A stretch of 64,000 bases of DNA from CBDCCV01 sp965215025 (GTDB lineage Bacteria; Bacteroidota; Rhodothermia; Rhodothermales; Salinibacteraceae). A model generated the notes under the pieces. It did no database searches. It was not told where the DNA came from and saw only the letters and a list, made by a program, of their open reading frames with translations. This document shows positions 15,898 to 24,738 of this stretch, piece after piece (position 1 is the first letter of the stretch; each line of letters starts with the position of its first letter). The position numbers and the translations under genes are program-made. The stretch lies in contig CBDCCV010000002.1 in assembly GCA_965215025.1 (NCBI GenBank), positions 372,001-436,000 on the forward strand, given 5' to 3'.

Positions 15898-16419
15898 TCA
15901 GTTAAACGGCGCGCGGACCCGGCGCAGGGCCTCGGGTGGGGTGAGCGTGCCCTCGGCGCGGTAGGGGCGGGGCGGGTGCGCCGCGCCGCCGCGGAAGAGG
16001 AAGAGGCCGGCCTCCAGCGGCTCGTACGTCTGGAACTGCTCCTCGAGCCAGCCGGGCGCGGCGCTGTGCGGCGGCGTCTGCGCCCACGTCCCCGTGCCGG
16101 TGGCGTAGGCGAGGGTGTGCTGGGCAGACGGGTGCGTCACCTCGGTCCGGCTCGCGCGCTCCTCGATCACCACCACGCCGATGCCGTGGCGCTGGAAGCC
16201 GGTGTACGCCGCCGCCGCCAGCCGCGGCCAGTGGTCCACGATGAACTGGTGGTGCTCCTCCTCGATGGCGGCCGGCGGCTCCTCGGCCGAGGGCGGCGCC
16301 GTGATCTCCACGAGGCCCACCGGCGCCGCATACGTCGTCGTGCGCGGCTTCGGCGCCGGCTCCGGCGCGTGCCCGAAGAGACGGCGGAGCTTCTGTTTCC
16401 AGCTTTTAAAAAAAGACAT
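15898..16419 (-). CDS. Hypothetical protein, 173 aa
   Basis: From ATG at 16419: MSFFKSWKQKLRRLFG, a basic amphipathic tip. A Pro/Ala linker follows, then a soluble domain (HHQFIVDHWPRLAAAAYTGF, IGVVVIEERAS, LEEQFQTYEPLEAGLFLFRG). No signal peptide or catalytic motif is recognised. Longer upstream frames lack conserved content and overlap a repeat. It follows icd on the same strand. Confidence 0.65.
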   Translation of the reverse strand: MSFFKSWKQKLRRLFGHAPEPAPKPRTTTYAAPVGLVEITAPPSAEEPPAAIEEEHHQFIVDHWPRLAAAAYTGFQRHGIGVVVIEERASRTEVTHPSAQHTLAYATGTGTWAQTPPHSAAPGWLEEQFQTYEPLEAGLFLFRGGAAHPPRPYRAEGTLTPPEALRRVRAPFN

Positions 16420-16427
16420 CGGCACAT

Positions 16428-16512
16428 CTGGGTCTGGGAGGGCGAGGGTGTGGGAGGACGCAAGATCAGAGCTTCCCGCCCATACTCCTACACCCTCAAA
16501 CGCCCACACTCA
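16428..16512. repeat. Purine/pyrimidine inverted repeat in the icd 3' spacer
   Basis: The left arm (GGGCGAGGGTGTGGGAGGA) pairs imperfectly with the right arm (TACTCCTACACCCTC) around a loop of about 25 nt. It can form a hairpin in either strand's transcript directly after the icd stop. It belongs to a set of similar spacer repeats in this window. Confidence 0.5.
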
Positions 16513-16521
16513 AGCCGCCGC

Positions 16522-17802
16522 TCACATATTCTCCACCATCGCCTCGCCGAACTCGCTCGTCGAGAGCAGCTCCGCGCCCTCCATGTTGCGCTCAAAGTCG
16601 TACGTGACGCGCTTCTGGCTGATGGTCTTTTCCAGGGAGGAGACGATGAGGTCGGCCGCCTCGTCCCAGTCCATGTAGCGGAACATCATCTCGCCGGAGA
16701 GGATGAGCGAGGACGGGTTCACCTTGTTTTGGCCGGCGTACTTCGGCGCGGTGCCGTGCGTGGCCTCGAAGATCGAGTCGCCCGTGTTGTAGTTGATGTT
16801 GGCCCCCGGCGCGATGCCGATGCCGCCCACCTGCGCGGCCAGGGCGTCCGAGATGTAGTCGCCGTTGAGGTTCATCGTGGCGATGATGTCGTAGTCCTCC
16901 GGGCGCAGGATGATCTGCTGCAAAAAAGCGTCGGCGATGACGTCGTTGACGGTGATCTCGTGGCCGTCGTCGAAGCGGAGGGTCTGCCACGGGCCGCCGT
17001 CGAGGTCCTCGGCGCCGTACTCCTCTTTGGCGACCTCGTAGCCCCAGTCCCGGAAGGCGCCCTCGGTGAACTTCATGATGTTGCCCTTGTGCACGAGCGT
17101 GACCACCTTCTTCTTGCGCCGGTGGGCGTACTCGATGGCCGCGCGCACGAGCCGCTTGGTGCCCTCCTCGGAGATCGGCTTGATGCCGATGCCGCTCGTC
17201 TCCGGGAAGCGGATGGAGGCCGCGCCCATCTCCTCGCGCAGGAACTTGACGATCTTCTCGTTCTCGGGCGTGCCCTTCTTGTACTCGATGCCGGCGTAGA
17301 TGTCCTCGGAGTTCTCGCGGAAGATGGTCATGTCCACCTTCTCCGGCTCCTTGATGGGGGAGGGGACGCCCTCGAAGTAGCGCACGGGCCGCACGCAGGC
17401 GAAGAGGTCGAGCTTCTGCCGGAGTGCCACGTTAAGCGAGCGGATGCCGCCGCCCACGGGCGTCGTCAGCGGTCCCTTGATGGCGACGAGGTAATGGTCG
17501 ATGGCTTTGAGCGTGTCCTCCGGCAGCCACTCGCCGTACTCCTGGTTGGCCTTCTCGCCGGCGTAGACCTCGAACCAGGTGATCTTCTTTTGGCCGCCGT
17601 ACGCCTTCTCGACGGCGCCGTTAAAGACGTGCTCGGCCGCGCGCCAGATGTCCGGCCCGATGCCGTCGCCCTCGATGTAGGGGATGACGGGGTTGTCGGG
17701 CACGCGGAGGTTGCCGTGACCTTCCTGCACAGTGATGGCTTCGCCCTCGGAGGGCGGGGTAAGCTGCTCGTAGTCGGGCATGATGAGTTCGGGTTGCTGC
17801 AT
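16522..17802 (-). CDS. icd: NADP-dependent isocitrate dehydrogenase
   Basis: 426 residues, homodimeric E. coli type. Substrate loop GGGIRSLNVALRQ contains the serine (about S122) equivalent to the Ser113 phosphorylated by AceK in E. coli. Other motifs: PYIEGDGIGPDIW, TIFRENSEDIYAGIE, NLNGDYISDALAAQVGGIG, and HGTAPKYAGQNKVNP, whose Lys-Tyr pair specifies NADP. It converts isocitrate to 2-oxoglutarate in the TCA cycle. ATG at 17802; an internal Met eight residues on is an alternative. Only 45 nt separate it from the HEPN gene upstream, so its promoter is either in that gap or inside the island. Confidence 0.96.
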   Translation of the reverse strand: MQQPELIMPDYEQLTPPSEGEAITVQEGHGNLRVPDNPVIPYIEGDGIGPDIWRAAEHVFNGAVEKAYGGQKKITWFEVYAGEKANQEYGEWLPEDTLKAIDHYLVAIKGPLTTPVGGGIRSLNVALRQKLDLFACVRPVRYFEGVPSPIKEPEKVDMTIFRENSEDIYAGIEYKKGTPENEKIVKFLREEMGAASIRFPETSGIGIKPISEEGTKRLVRAAIEYAHRRKKKVVTLVHKGNIMKFTEGAFRDWGYEVAKEEYGAEDLDGGPWQTLRFDDGHEITVNDVIADAFLQQIILRPEDYDIIATMNLNGDYISDALAAQVGGIGIAPGANINYNTGDSIFEATHGTAPKYAGQNKVNPSSLILSGEMMFRYMDWDEAADLIVSSLEKTISQKRVTYDFERNMEGAELLSTSEFGEAMVENM

Positions 17803-17847
17803 GGGTGATCGCGGTGCGGATAATGTACAAAGTGCACAGTCAATAAG

Positions 17848-18459
17848 TCACGGGATGCCCAGCTCGTTTAGGCACTGCTCAACTTGGTAGGTCCGCATTT
17901 TTATTGCAAACCCCCAATGATCCCGAATGCCCGGACGCATTTCAACCTCGTTTGGAGCGAGGTTCTCCTTACTGCCGCGCCACGGAGTTTCACGCATTCG
18001 ATCCTCAAATTCATAGGGTGGCACGCCTGACTCGTCAGCCGAGGAGTAGTACCGAATCACCCGGACACTGCATGTCAACCATGCCGGGAATTGCTCTTCG
18101 GAAGTGTTTATCCAGAGGCTGTCGATGACTCGTATCGCGTCTATGATTGCGTCTGCGCAATGACGAGAATCGACGGTTCCCGCAGCGGTCGCGTGCTGCA
18201 TATTGTTACGGGTGTTGCGGTAATTCTGGACTCTGTCGCGTAGCTCCTGGTCGATCTCACACCCTGGAGCATTCAGCGCCGTGTGGAACCCGCACGCCGT
18301 GTCGAATTGATAGTCGTGCTGCCGTGCCTTCGTCTTGCACGCCATCTCCACGAGGTTATCGCACAGGATGAACGCCGCCCGCTCGCGGTGCCGGACGCCA
18401 GAAAAGTAGATGTCAACGACGGACTCCAGCGCGTCGAGAATTTCCTGCGGCGCGGCCAT
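17848..18459 (-). CDS. HEPN-domain protein linked to the restriction operon
   Basis: 203 residues, mostly helical in composition. It holds YRNTRNNMQHATAAG, in which R84 and H89 form an R-x4-H motif, the active-site signature of HEPN ribonucleases. The ATG touches the stop of the specificity gene, so it is the last cistron of the operon. HEPN proteins in restriction loci (PrrC and RloC are the known examples) cleave tRNA or other RNA when the DNA-level defence is compromised. A similar guard or toxin role here is inference. Base composition is lower in GC than the flanking genes. No other family recognised. Confidence 0.65.
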   Translation of the reverse strand: MAAPQEILDALESVVDIYFSGVRHRERAAFILCDNLVEMACKTKARQHDYQFDTACGFHTALNAPGCEIDQELRDRVQNYRNTRNNMQHATAAGTVDSRHCADAIIDAIRVIDSLWINTSEEQFPAWLTCSVRVIRYYSSADESGVPPYEFEDRMRETPWRGSKENLAPNEVEMRPGIRDHWGFAIKMRTYQVEQCLNELGIP

Positions 18460-19797
18460 CTACGCCCCCTCGCAGATCAACGCTTCCGCCTGCTCCTTAG
18501 CCTCATCAAGCAACTCTATAGACAATTTCTTAGCCCGCCTCGAAGCTGCGACCAACTCCGTCACTTCTTCCGCTACCGATTCATTCGGCAACGGGAACGG
18601 CAAAGTAAGTAAGTCGGAAACGGACACAGCAGGGTACATCGTGGCCGCTGTCATAAGGTCCAGCAACTCGCAGATCTGCGGAAGCCGCAGATACACCAAA
18701 AGCAGTTCTGGACTCACTCGCTTGGGACGGAGTACAGCAAAACCAGATGTCGCGACATACCCATTCTGCTCCTCCTCGATCAGCGCGGACAGGCGGCGAA
18801 TCGGTCGAACCGTGGAGGTAATTATATCGCCCGTTTTGACAATCCACTGCGCACGACTCGGTGCATCCTCGCCCATCACCTGCTCGGAATCGACAAATCC
18901 ATTCCCTGCGACGTTGCCGATCTCGATATAGTCGAAAGGAACCCTGCGCTTGGGCTTGAACCGGTTTCGGGCCAGGGGCGCTACATCCGCCAGGCTGAGG
19001 CCATCCTTCCGCAGGACTTGACGGAGGCGCTGGTACTTCGGGCGGAAATACTCCGCGTCGAGCCGCTGTGCCTCGGCGGCCTCGCTGAACATCGCCGTGT
19101 AAGCCGTCTGGTGCGGAAGGTCGAGGTCGGCGATGCCGAGCGCGTCGAGCAGCAGCGCCTCGGCCTCGGCGTAGAGTTGCTTCGACTCTTCTCTCTTTTC
19201 ATTGATCGTGTGGATCGAGTCTCTGATCTCGCCCGCAACCTCAGTGAAATCGGGGAGCTTTATTGAGAGGAGCGCATCTTTTGTGATCTGAGGCCGACTG
19301 GACCCCGTTGTGCTCCGAAACAGAACGTCACGGCCTAGATCGCTGGCAAAGAAGGTTCCGATAGCATAGCCGAGTTCGACTGATTTAGGAACGAGCCGTA
19401 GTGTGTGCGAACTCGCCGCTACTCCCTCTGTCTCTGCAGGTACTGTAGCAGCATCGCCCGCATTAGCTCCTGTCCGCACCACGAGCACATCACCTTCGCG
19501 GACGTGGGCATTCGCTACATCAGCGAATGTCTGCCGGTCGATAAACTCGGCGCTATCACGACTGATGAAGCCGGGTTTGATATTCTGTGCTCTCCAAAAC
19601 TCCGCTCCCTCTTCCGATTCTACATACTCTCGAATAAACTCCGTTGGCTGAATAATCCGCTTGATGTACCGCCGAATCGATCCTCCGGTTTTCAGCGCCT
19701 GCTTTTCATAGCGGAGGTATCTCGGCTGGTAATACTCAGCATCGAAGCGCCAAGTCAGCTTCACCTCTGAGAAAGGAACCTCGCTCCAAACGGCCAT
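18460..19797 (-). CDS. Restriction-modification specificity subunit (HsdS-like, two TRDs)
   Basis: 445 residues with an internal duplication. FDAEYYQPRYLR near residue 18 recurs as LDAEYFRPKYQRLR near residue 240. Each is followed by a target-recognition domain and a helical spacer (INEKREESKQLYAEAEALLL and ASRRAKKLSIELLDEAKEQA). Two TRDs normally read the two halves of a bipartite, asymmetric DNA site. It starts 3 nt after the methyltransferase gene. The conserved LLxALGI-type spacer is intact, so no obvious inactivation. Confidence 0.88.
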   Translation of the reverse strand: MAVWSEVPFSEVKLTWRFDAEYYQPRYLRYEKQALKTGGSIRRYIKRIIQPTEFIREYVESEEGAEFWRAQNIKPGFISRDSAEFIDRQTFADVANAHVREGDVLVVRTGANAGDAATVPAETEGVAASSHTLRLVPKSVELGYAIGTFFASDLGRDVLFRSTTGSSRPQITKDALLSIKLPDFTEVAGEIRDSIHTINEKREESKQLYAEAEALLLDALGIADLDLPHQTAYTAMFSEAAEAQRLDAEYFRPKYQRLRQVLRKDGLSLADVAPLARNRFKPKRRVPFDYIEIGNVAGNGFVDSEQVMGEDAPSRAQWIVKTGDIITSTVRPIRRLSALIEEEQNGYVATSGFAVLRPKRVSPELLLVYLRLPQICELLDLMTAATMYPAVSVSDLLTLPFPLPNESVAEEVTELVAASRRAKKLSIELLDEAKEQAEALICEGA

Positions 19798-19800
19798 CGC

Positions 19801-21957
19801 TCAGCCCTCCGCCAAGAACGTGAATCCCTGCTCCTCGGCGAACGTCTCGAACGCCTCGGCTATCGTCGGCCGTTGCGGGAGGTGCTGCACGATGCGGACG
19901 AAGTCATCGCGGTGATGCTCCAGCGCCTCGGCGTCGCCGGCGTCGCGCTCCAGCAGCCGGTCGAGTTGCTGCTCGATCACGACGCGCGGGTCGAACAGGT
20001 CGTGATCGACAATCGGGTGGTGGAAGAGGTCGAGGAGCGGCGTCCCGTCCGGCCCCTCCACATAGACGTACTCGCCCCGGTTGTCTTTGCCGGGGTGCTC
20101 GCTCGTGGCAAAGAACACGGGGTAGTCGTCCGCGCGCGGGCAGAGCGGCCCGGCGCTCGCGTCGTCGTTCCACTTCTGGAGGAAGAGCACACTCGTCTTG
20201 GTGCCGGTGTGCGGCTTGAACGTATTCACGTCCAGCCCGACGACGGCGAGGATGCGGGCGTGGCGGCTGATCCACCAGCGGAAGCTGGCGTCCGAGACAT
20301 TGTTGAAGCGGCCCTGCGGCAGCACCACGGCCATGCGCCCGCCGGGCCGGAGGAAGTCGAGGCTGCGCTCCAAGAACAGAATGTCTCGGCTCTGCTTCTT
20401 GCCGCGGCCCTTCACCTCAAAGGCGTTCGCGTCGGGATCGGCGAGGTAGGCCTTGCGCGCCTTCTCGCTGAGCTTCTCGACATTGACCGCCTTGAACTTC
20501 TGCGCGAGGTCGTACTGCGCCAGAACGCGGCTGTCGCGGAGGTCGCCCGCGAAGGGTGGGTTTGAGAGCACGACGTGGAAGTCGAAGTAGCGGTAGCCTT
20601 TCTGGTTGGCCTCATCCTCGACCGGATCATCGAAGCGGCGGAGCCGGTCGCGCAGGCCGACGCGCGCCTCGTCGGGCCAGTGGCGCGGATCGAGCGTGTT
20701 GACGCGGTAGACGTTCGTGCGGCCGTCGCCCGCAATGAGGTTGAGCGCCTTCGCAATTTTCACGGCGCGGGCGTCGAAGTCCAGCCCGTAGACCATCTCG
20801 GCGGCGTACTCGGACTGCCACTTCTCCGGCCCCGTCGCCAGGAACTCGCCGCCCCAGACGTGGAAGATCGTGTGGACGGTGAACCCGCAACTCCCCGCCG
20901 CCGGGTCGATCACGTACTCATCGAGCTTCGGGTTTGTCATCCGCACGGCCATGTCAATTACGTGGCGCGGCGTGAAGTACTGCCCCTTCGCTCCCTTCGC
21001 CACCTGCGTAACGAGGTACTCGAACGCCTCGTCGATAACTTGCAAGTTCGAATTGAACAGCTTGATGTCTTGCAGAAACGAGACGCAGGTTTTGAGATGG
21101 CTCGGCGTCAGGTCGATGCGCTCCCCCGGCAGGAAGACCCCCTGCCACTTTCTCTTCGCGTCGTTAAAGAGCGCGGCGATGCGGTCGTAGAGCGCCTTGT
21201 CGCTCTCTCCTGGCTTGACGCGGAAGAGGAGAAAATTCTTGCCGGGCCGAGCCGCCTTCCACTCATCGTAGAGCTTGGCATAGATCAACTTGAAGACCTC
21301 CTCGAACGGGTCCACACCCGCGTTCGCCAGGACAAGGTTTTCGAGATCGAGGATGATCTTTTTGAGCGTCCACTTCTGGGTGACGAGGAGGTTGCGCTCC
21401 TCCAGGTCCTCCAGCGTCATCGGCTGCCCGATTACGTCGTCGAGCGTCTCGCTCGCATCGGGGATGCGGGAGATCTTGGTGTAGACGTTCGGGTCTTCGC
21501 GGTGGAGGATTTCGGTGCGCCCTCCGTTCGTCCATACGGCTATGGGTGCGCCCTCCGCATTGCAATACGTTTTAAGTTGTTCAAGCCCGTCTTTCTCTCT
21601 TGGCTTTTTGACTTCGACGATGATGTATGCAGCCTCGGGGTCGTCCTCACGGTAGATGATGATGTCGGCTGACTTCGTCGTGTCTCGTCCCATGCGGACC
21701 GCACGTTCGACGGCGATACGCTTCCTGGGATAACCGTAGACGGCAGTTATTTCGCGGAGGAATAGTTGCCGAACGATCTCCTCGGGCTTGGCTGATCGGT
21801 CTTTATCACTTACAGGGTCATAGAGGTAAGGCTTCCCCTTTTTGTCGAAAATCTCCAGGTCGGCAACGGCCTTTGGATCGAAAACATCGAGTCCATAATC
21901 TGTGGACTTCAGAATGTCAGCGAGCCTGTATTCAGGAGTGACTTCTGTACCGGCCAT
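19801..21957 (-). CDS. Fused HSDR_N-type nuclease and N6-adenine methyltransferase (Type IIG/BcgI-like RM)
   Basis: 718 residues. The N-terminal domain (1-170) carries a PD-(D/E)xK nuclease core: D98 in SADIIIYRED, then E115-x-K117 in IIVEVKKP. A helical linker leads to an HsdM-type methyltransferase with motif I VIDPAAGSCGF (351-359) and catalytic motif IV LSNPPF (466-469, NPPF type). There is no SF2 helicase motor and no separate HsdR gene nearby. The architecture therefore resembles BcgI-type A subunits working with a separate specificity protein. AAGGTG lies just before the ATG as Shine-Dalgarno. Confidence 0.88.
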   Translation of the reverse strand: MAGTEVTPEYRLADILKSTDYGLDVFDPKAVADLEIFDKKGKPYLYDPVSDKDRSAKPEEIVRQLFLREITAVYGYPRKRIAVERAVRMGRDTTKSADIIIYREDDPEAAYIIVEVKKPREKDGLEQLKTYCNAEGAPIAVWTNGGRTEILHREDPNVYTKISRIPDASETLDDVIGQPMTLEDLEERNLLVTQKWTLKKIILDLENLVLANAGVDPFEEVFKLIYAKLYDEWKAARPGKNFLLFRVKPGESDKALYDRIAALFNDAKRKWQGVFLPGERIDLTPSHLKTCVSFLQDIKLFNSNLQVIDEAFEYLVTQVAKGAKGQYFTPRHVIDMAVRMTNPKLDEYVIDPAAGSCGFTVHTIFHVWGGEFLATGPEKWQSEYAAEMVYGLDFDARAVKIAKALNLIAGDGRTNVYRVNTLDPRHWPDEARVGLRDRLRRFDDPVEDEANQKGYRYFDFHVVLSNPPFAGDLRDSRVLAQYDLAQKFKAVNVEKLSEKARKAYLADPDANAFEVKGRGKKQSRDILFLERSLDFLRPGGRMAVVLPQGRFNNVSDASFRWWISRHARILAVVGLDVNTFKPHTGTKTSVLFLQKWNDDASAGPLCPRADDYPVFFATSEHPGKDNRGEYVYVEGPDGTPLLDLFHHPIVDHDLFDPRVVIEQQLDRLLERDAGDAEALEHHRDDFVRIVQHLPQRPTIAEAFETFAEEQGFTFLAEG

Positions 21958-21989
21958 ACATCACCTTAGCTGAGGATTAGCGCAAGGAT

Positions 21990-22018
21990 AGATAACGAAG
22001 AGCAAATGGCAGGTTCAA
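21990..22018 (-). promoter_or_regulatory. Candidate promoter of the restriction operon
   Basis: On the minus strand TTGAAC (22013-22018) and TTATCT (21990-21995) are separated by exactly 17 nt. They lie about 30 nt upstream of the ATG at 21957. Both are close to the general bacterial consensus and lie in an AT-rich patch. Confidence 0.5.
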
Positions 22019-22024
22019 GAATAA

Positions 22025-22067
22025 CCATCAAAAAGCCGACTCTCGCCACGAAAGCAAGAGCCGGCTT
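22025..22067 (-). terminator. Terminator of aceK
   Basis: Imperfect 15-bp arms built on AAAGCCGACTCTCGC and GCAAGAGCCGGCTTT surround a 7-nt loop. In the minus direction they are followed by a short T stretch. It separates aceK from the restriction operon, so the island is transcribed independently. Confidence 0.75.
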
Positions 22068-22124
22068 TCGTCAGGGTGATGGTGTTTTGAGTCCACGCTC
22101 TCTTCTCCAACTGCTATGGTTGAC

Positions 22125-23888
22125 TCACCCGTTCGCCACGCCCGCCGGGACCACCTCCGCCTCGGCGTCCCACAGGCGCGGGAGCCTCCGGCGCGGGGGG
22201 TAGGGGTAGATCGGGATCTCCTCGCCGCTCTTCAGGCGCTCCTGAATGCCCTGCCAGAAGCGCGCCTCGAAGAGGTCGGCGTGCTCGCTTTCGAACACCT
22301 CCAGAAGCTCGCCGCGCAGGCCCAGCGCCGTGCGGAATTCTTCGGGGAAGATGTCGTCGGGGCCGACGTAGTACCACGGCTCGGAGGCCATCTCCTGCAT
22401 GTGGGTCTTCGGCTCAGGCTTTTCGCGGAAGGTGCACTCCGTCACCAGCGACAGCTCGTCGTAGTCGTAGAAGACGACGCGGCCGTGGCGCGTGACGCCG
22501 AAGTTTTTGAGCAAAAGGTCGCCCGTGAAGATGTTCGTGACGGCCAGGTCCTTGATGGCGTTGCCGTAGTCTATGATGGCCGCGTGCGCCTTTTCTGGCG
22601 CTTCTTCGCGGACGTACACGTTCAAGGGCGTCACGCGGCGCTGCACGTAGGTGTGGTGGATGGTGACCTCGTCCTCGGCGGCGGTGATGCTGCGCGCGGC
22701 GATCTCCTCAAGCTCTTCGAGCAGCTCCTCGGCGAAGTGCGCGCGGCCAAGCTGCAGCTCCTCGAACTCCTGCGCGTCCACCAGGCGCCCGGCGCGGTCG
22801 TGCTTGTAGACGAGGCCGTACTGCTCCTTGACCTGCTGCCGCGTGATGCTCTTCGGGTAGTCGAAGCGGTCTTTGATGAGCTTGAAGACTATGTCGTAGC
22901 TCTCCATTGTGAAGACGCTCATCACCATGCCGCGCTGCCCCTCGGCGCGGCGGAAGACGCCCTTCGCCTGCATAAGGTGGTCCAAAAGGTCGCGGTACAG
23001 CTCGGTTTTGCCGTGGCGGTTGTAGCCGATGGAGATGTACAGCTCGGCCAGGCGCTTGCGCGGGAGGATGCGCTTGAGAAAGGAGACGAGGTCGCGCGGG
23101 CAGTCCGTCTCCACGTGGAAGTAGGCGCGCGCGAAGGAGAAGAGGATGCTCACCTCGTCCTCGTTCAAGAGCGCGGCGTCCACGACGAGGCCATCTTCGG
23201 TGTTGACGAGGGCCAAGGAGAGCGGAAGCAGATGCCGCTCGGTGCTCCACATCCGCCCGATCAGGTAGGCGCCCATGCCCCGGTAGAAGACCTCGCTGGC
23301 GAACTCGACCTTCTCGATGGTGCCCGCGGCGCCGAGCGTTTTCAAGTGGGCGCGCACCTCCTCGGCCACGAGCCGGACGTCGCGCTCGAGGTTCTGGTAC
23401 GGCAGGCTGAAGGGCACGTCGCCCAGGATCTCCTCGACCAAGCTCTCGGTGGAAAGGCTGCCCGCGTAGATGCGGTAGACGGCCGGGCGCGCCTCGCCGG
23501 GCAGCTCGAACTCGGCCGCGACGAACTCGATCTCCGCGTCCACGCCCACGGTGTCGAAGACGCGGCGCGTGGCCGAGTTGAAAAACGTCTCGGCCAGCTC
23601 CCAATCCGGCCGGCCGGCCACGCGCTCGGCGTAGCGGGCCTTCATCGCCTTCCAGAGCGCGCGCTCCTCCACGCGCTCTCCGAGCAGGCTGCGCACGTCG
23701 GCTTCGGTATCGTCGAGGACGAGGCGGTAGAGGTCGAGGCGCTCGTCGGTGTCGTGGCGCATCCCGTCGCGGTCGTGCGCCTCGAAGCGTTGCCGGGCAC
23801 GCCGGGTGATGCTTTTGAAGCGCTCCTGGTAGGCGTCGAAGCCGCCCAGGATGCGCGCGGCGCCTTCGCGGGCGAGGCCGTTTTCCAC
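22125..23888 (-). CDS. aceK: Isocitrate dehydrogenase kinase/phosphatase
   Basis: 587 residues, the usual AceK length. It follows the family closely: ETFFNSATRRVFD, ASEVFYRGMGAYLIGRM, SILFSFARAYFHV, VSFLKRILPRKRLAELYISI, GMVMSVFTMESYDIVFKLIK, KNFGVTRHGRVVFYDYDEL, ASEPWYYVGPDDIFPEEFR. AceK phosphorylates and dephosphorylates isocitrate dehydrogenase to divert isocitrate into the glyoxylate shunt. The target icd lies downstream on the same strand, beyond the restriction island. Start appears to be GTG at 23888, as no ATG fits better; Shine-Dalgarno is weak. Confidence 0.95.
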   Translation of the reverse strand: MENGLAREGAARILGGFDAYQERFKSITRRARQRFEAHDRDGMRHDTDERLDLYRLVLDDTEADVRSLLGERVEERALWKAMKARYAERVAGRPDWELAETFFNSATRRVFDTVGVDAEIEFVAAEFELPGEARPAVYRIYAGSLSTESLVEEILGDVPFSLPYQNLERDVRLVAEEVRAHLKTLGAAGTIEKVEFASEVFYRGMGAYLIGRMWSTERHLLPLSLALVNTEDGLVVDAALLNEDEVSILFSFARAYFHVETDCPRDLVSFLKRILPRKRLAELYISIGYNRHGKTELYRDLLDHLMQAKGVFRRAEGQRGMVMSVFTMESYDIVFKLIKDRFDYPKSITRQQVKEQYGLVYKHDRAGRLVDAQEFEELQLGRAHFAEELLEELEEIAARSITAAEDEVTIHHTYVQRRVTPLNVYVREEAPEKAHAAIIDYGNAIKDLAVTNIFTGDLLLKNFGVTRHGRVVFYDYDELSLVTECTFREKPEPKTHMQEMASEPWYYVGPDDIFPEEFRTALGLRGELLEVFESEHADLFEARFWQGIQERLKSGEEIPIYPYPPRRRLPRLWDAEAEVVPAGVANG

Positions 23889-23985
23889 GGTTCGGGGAAG
23901 GGAAGGAGAGAGGGCGAGTGGAAGAACGTGAACGGCGGCGGGGAAGAAAATCTCCCTTGCTCAACTTCCCCCACGCTCCCTCTCA
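23889..23985. repeat. Purine/pyrimidine inverted repeat upstream of aceK
   Basis: A purine-rich arm containing GAGAGAGGGCGAGTGGAAGAA is followed about 50 nt later by a pyrimidine-rich arm (CTTCCCCCACGCTCCCTCTC) that is its imperfect complement. It spans the spacer between the glycosyltransferase stop and aceK. Confidence 0.55.
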
Positions 23986-24738
23986 CAACCGCCCGGCCAG
24001 GTCGCGCAGGCGCAGCTCCCAGACCTTGAGCGCGGCCTCGCGCACGATGGCGCGGCTCATCTTCGACTGCCCCTCCGTGCGCTCGGTGAAGACGATGGGC
24101 ACCTCCAGGAGGCGGAAGCCCTTGCGCCAGGCGCGGTAGCTCATCTCGATCTGGAACGAGTACCCGTTCGAGTGCACGCTGCGGAAGTCGATGGCCTCGA
24201 GGACGCGGCGGTGGAAGCACTTAAAGCCCGCCGTCACGTCCTTGAGCGGGAGCCGGGTGATGGCGCGCGTGTAGATCCCGGCGCCGTAGGAGAGGATCAG
24301 GCGCGAGAGCGGCCAGTTCATCACGCGCACGCCGCCCGCGTAGCGCGAGCCGACGGCCAGGTCGGCTGTGCCCGCGCGCACGGGTTCGATCAGGCGCGGG
24401 AGGTCGGCCGGGTCGTGGGAGAGGTCGGCGTCCATCTCGCAGACGTAGGTGAAGCCGCGCACGAGGGCGTAGCGGAACCCTTCGAGGTAGGCCGAGCCGA
24501 GGCCGAGCTTGCCCGCGCGCTCGACGAGGCGGATGCGGCCGGCGGGCGCCTCGGCTTGCATGGCGCGCACGCGGGCGGCCGTGCCGTCGGGCGAGCCGTC
24601 GTCGATGACCAGGGCGGCCGGCCCATCGCGGAGCATCAGGACGTGCTCCAAGACGGCGGCGATGTTCTCGGCCTCGTTGTAGGTGGGGATGACGACGAGC
24701 GCGTCCGGCCCGCCGCCCGGCGCTTGGGAGGCGGGCAA
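23983..24738 (-). CDS. Polyprenol monophosphomannose synthase-like glycosyltransferase (GT2)
   Basis: About 251 residues. GT2 motifs in dolichol-phosphate mannose synthase order: VVIPTYNEAENI, LVIDDGSPDGT, ERAGKLGLGSAY, the metal-binding DADLSHDP, VGSRYAGG, VTAGFKCFHRRVL, and EMSYRAWRKGFRLLEVPIVF. Single-domain Dpm1 type without membrane helices at the C-terminus. It would transfer a sugar from a nucleotide donor to polyprenyl phosphate; donor and lipid are inferred. The start is uncertain: TTG at 24738 precedes the conserved domain closely, while the frame stays open much further upstream without conserved sequence. Confidence 0.85.
   Translation of the reverse strand: MPASQAPGGGPDALVVIPTYNEAENIAAVLEHVLMLRDGPAALVIDDGSPDGTAARVRAMQAEAPAGRIRLVERAGKLGLGSAYLEGFRYALVRGFTYVCEMDADLSHDPADLPRLIEPVRAGTADLAVGSRYAGGVRVMNWPLSRLILSYGAGIYTRAITRLPLKDVTAGFKCFHRRVLEAIDFRSVHSNGYSFQIEMSYRAWRKGFRLLEVPIVFTERTEGQSKMSRAIVREAALKVWELRLRDLAGRL

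Noticed and set aside
15976..17808. 610-residue plus-strand frame opposite icd
   Set aside because: Antisense shadow of a highly conserved gene; composition biased to Val, Arg and Gly.
17803..17860. TTGACT and TACATTAT upstream of icd as a promoter
   Set aside because: The hexamers are only about 10 nt apart, too close for a standard promoter, so not annotated.
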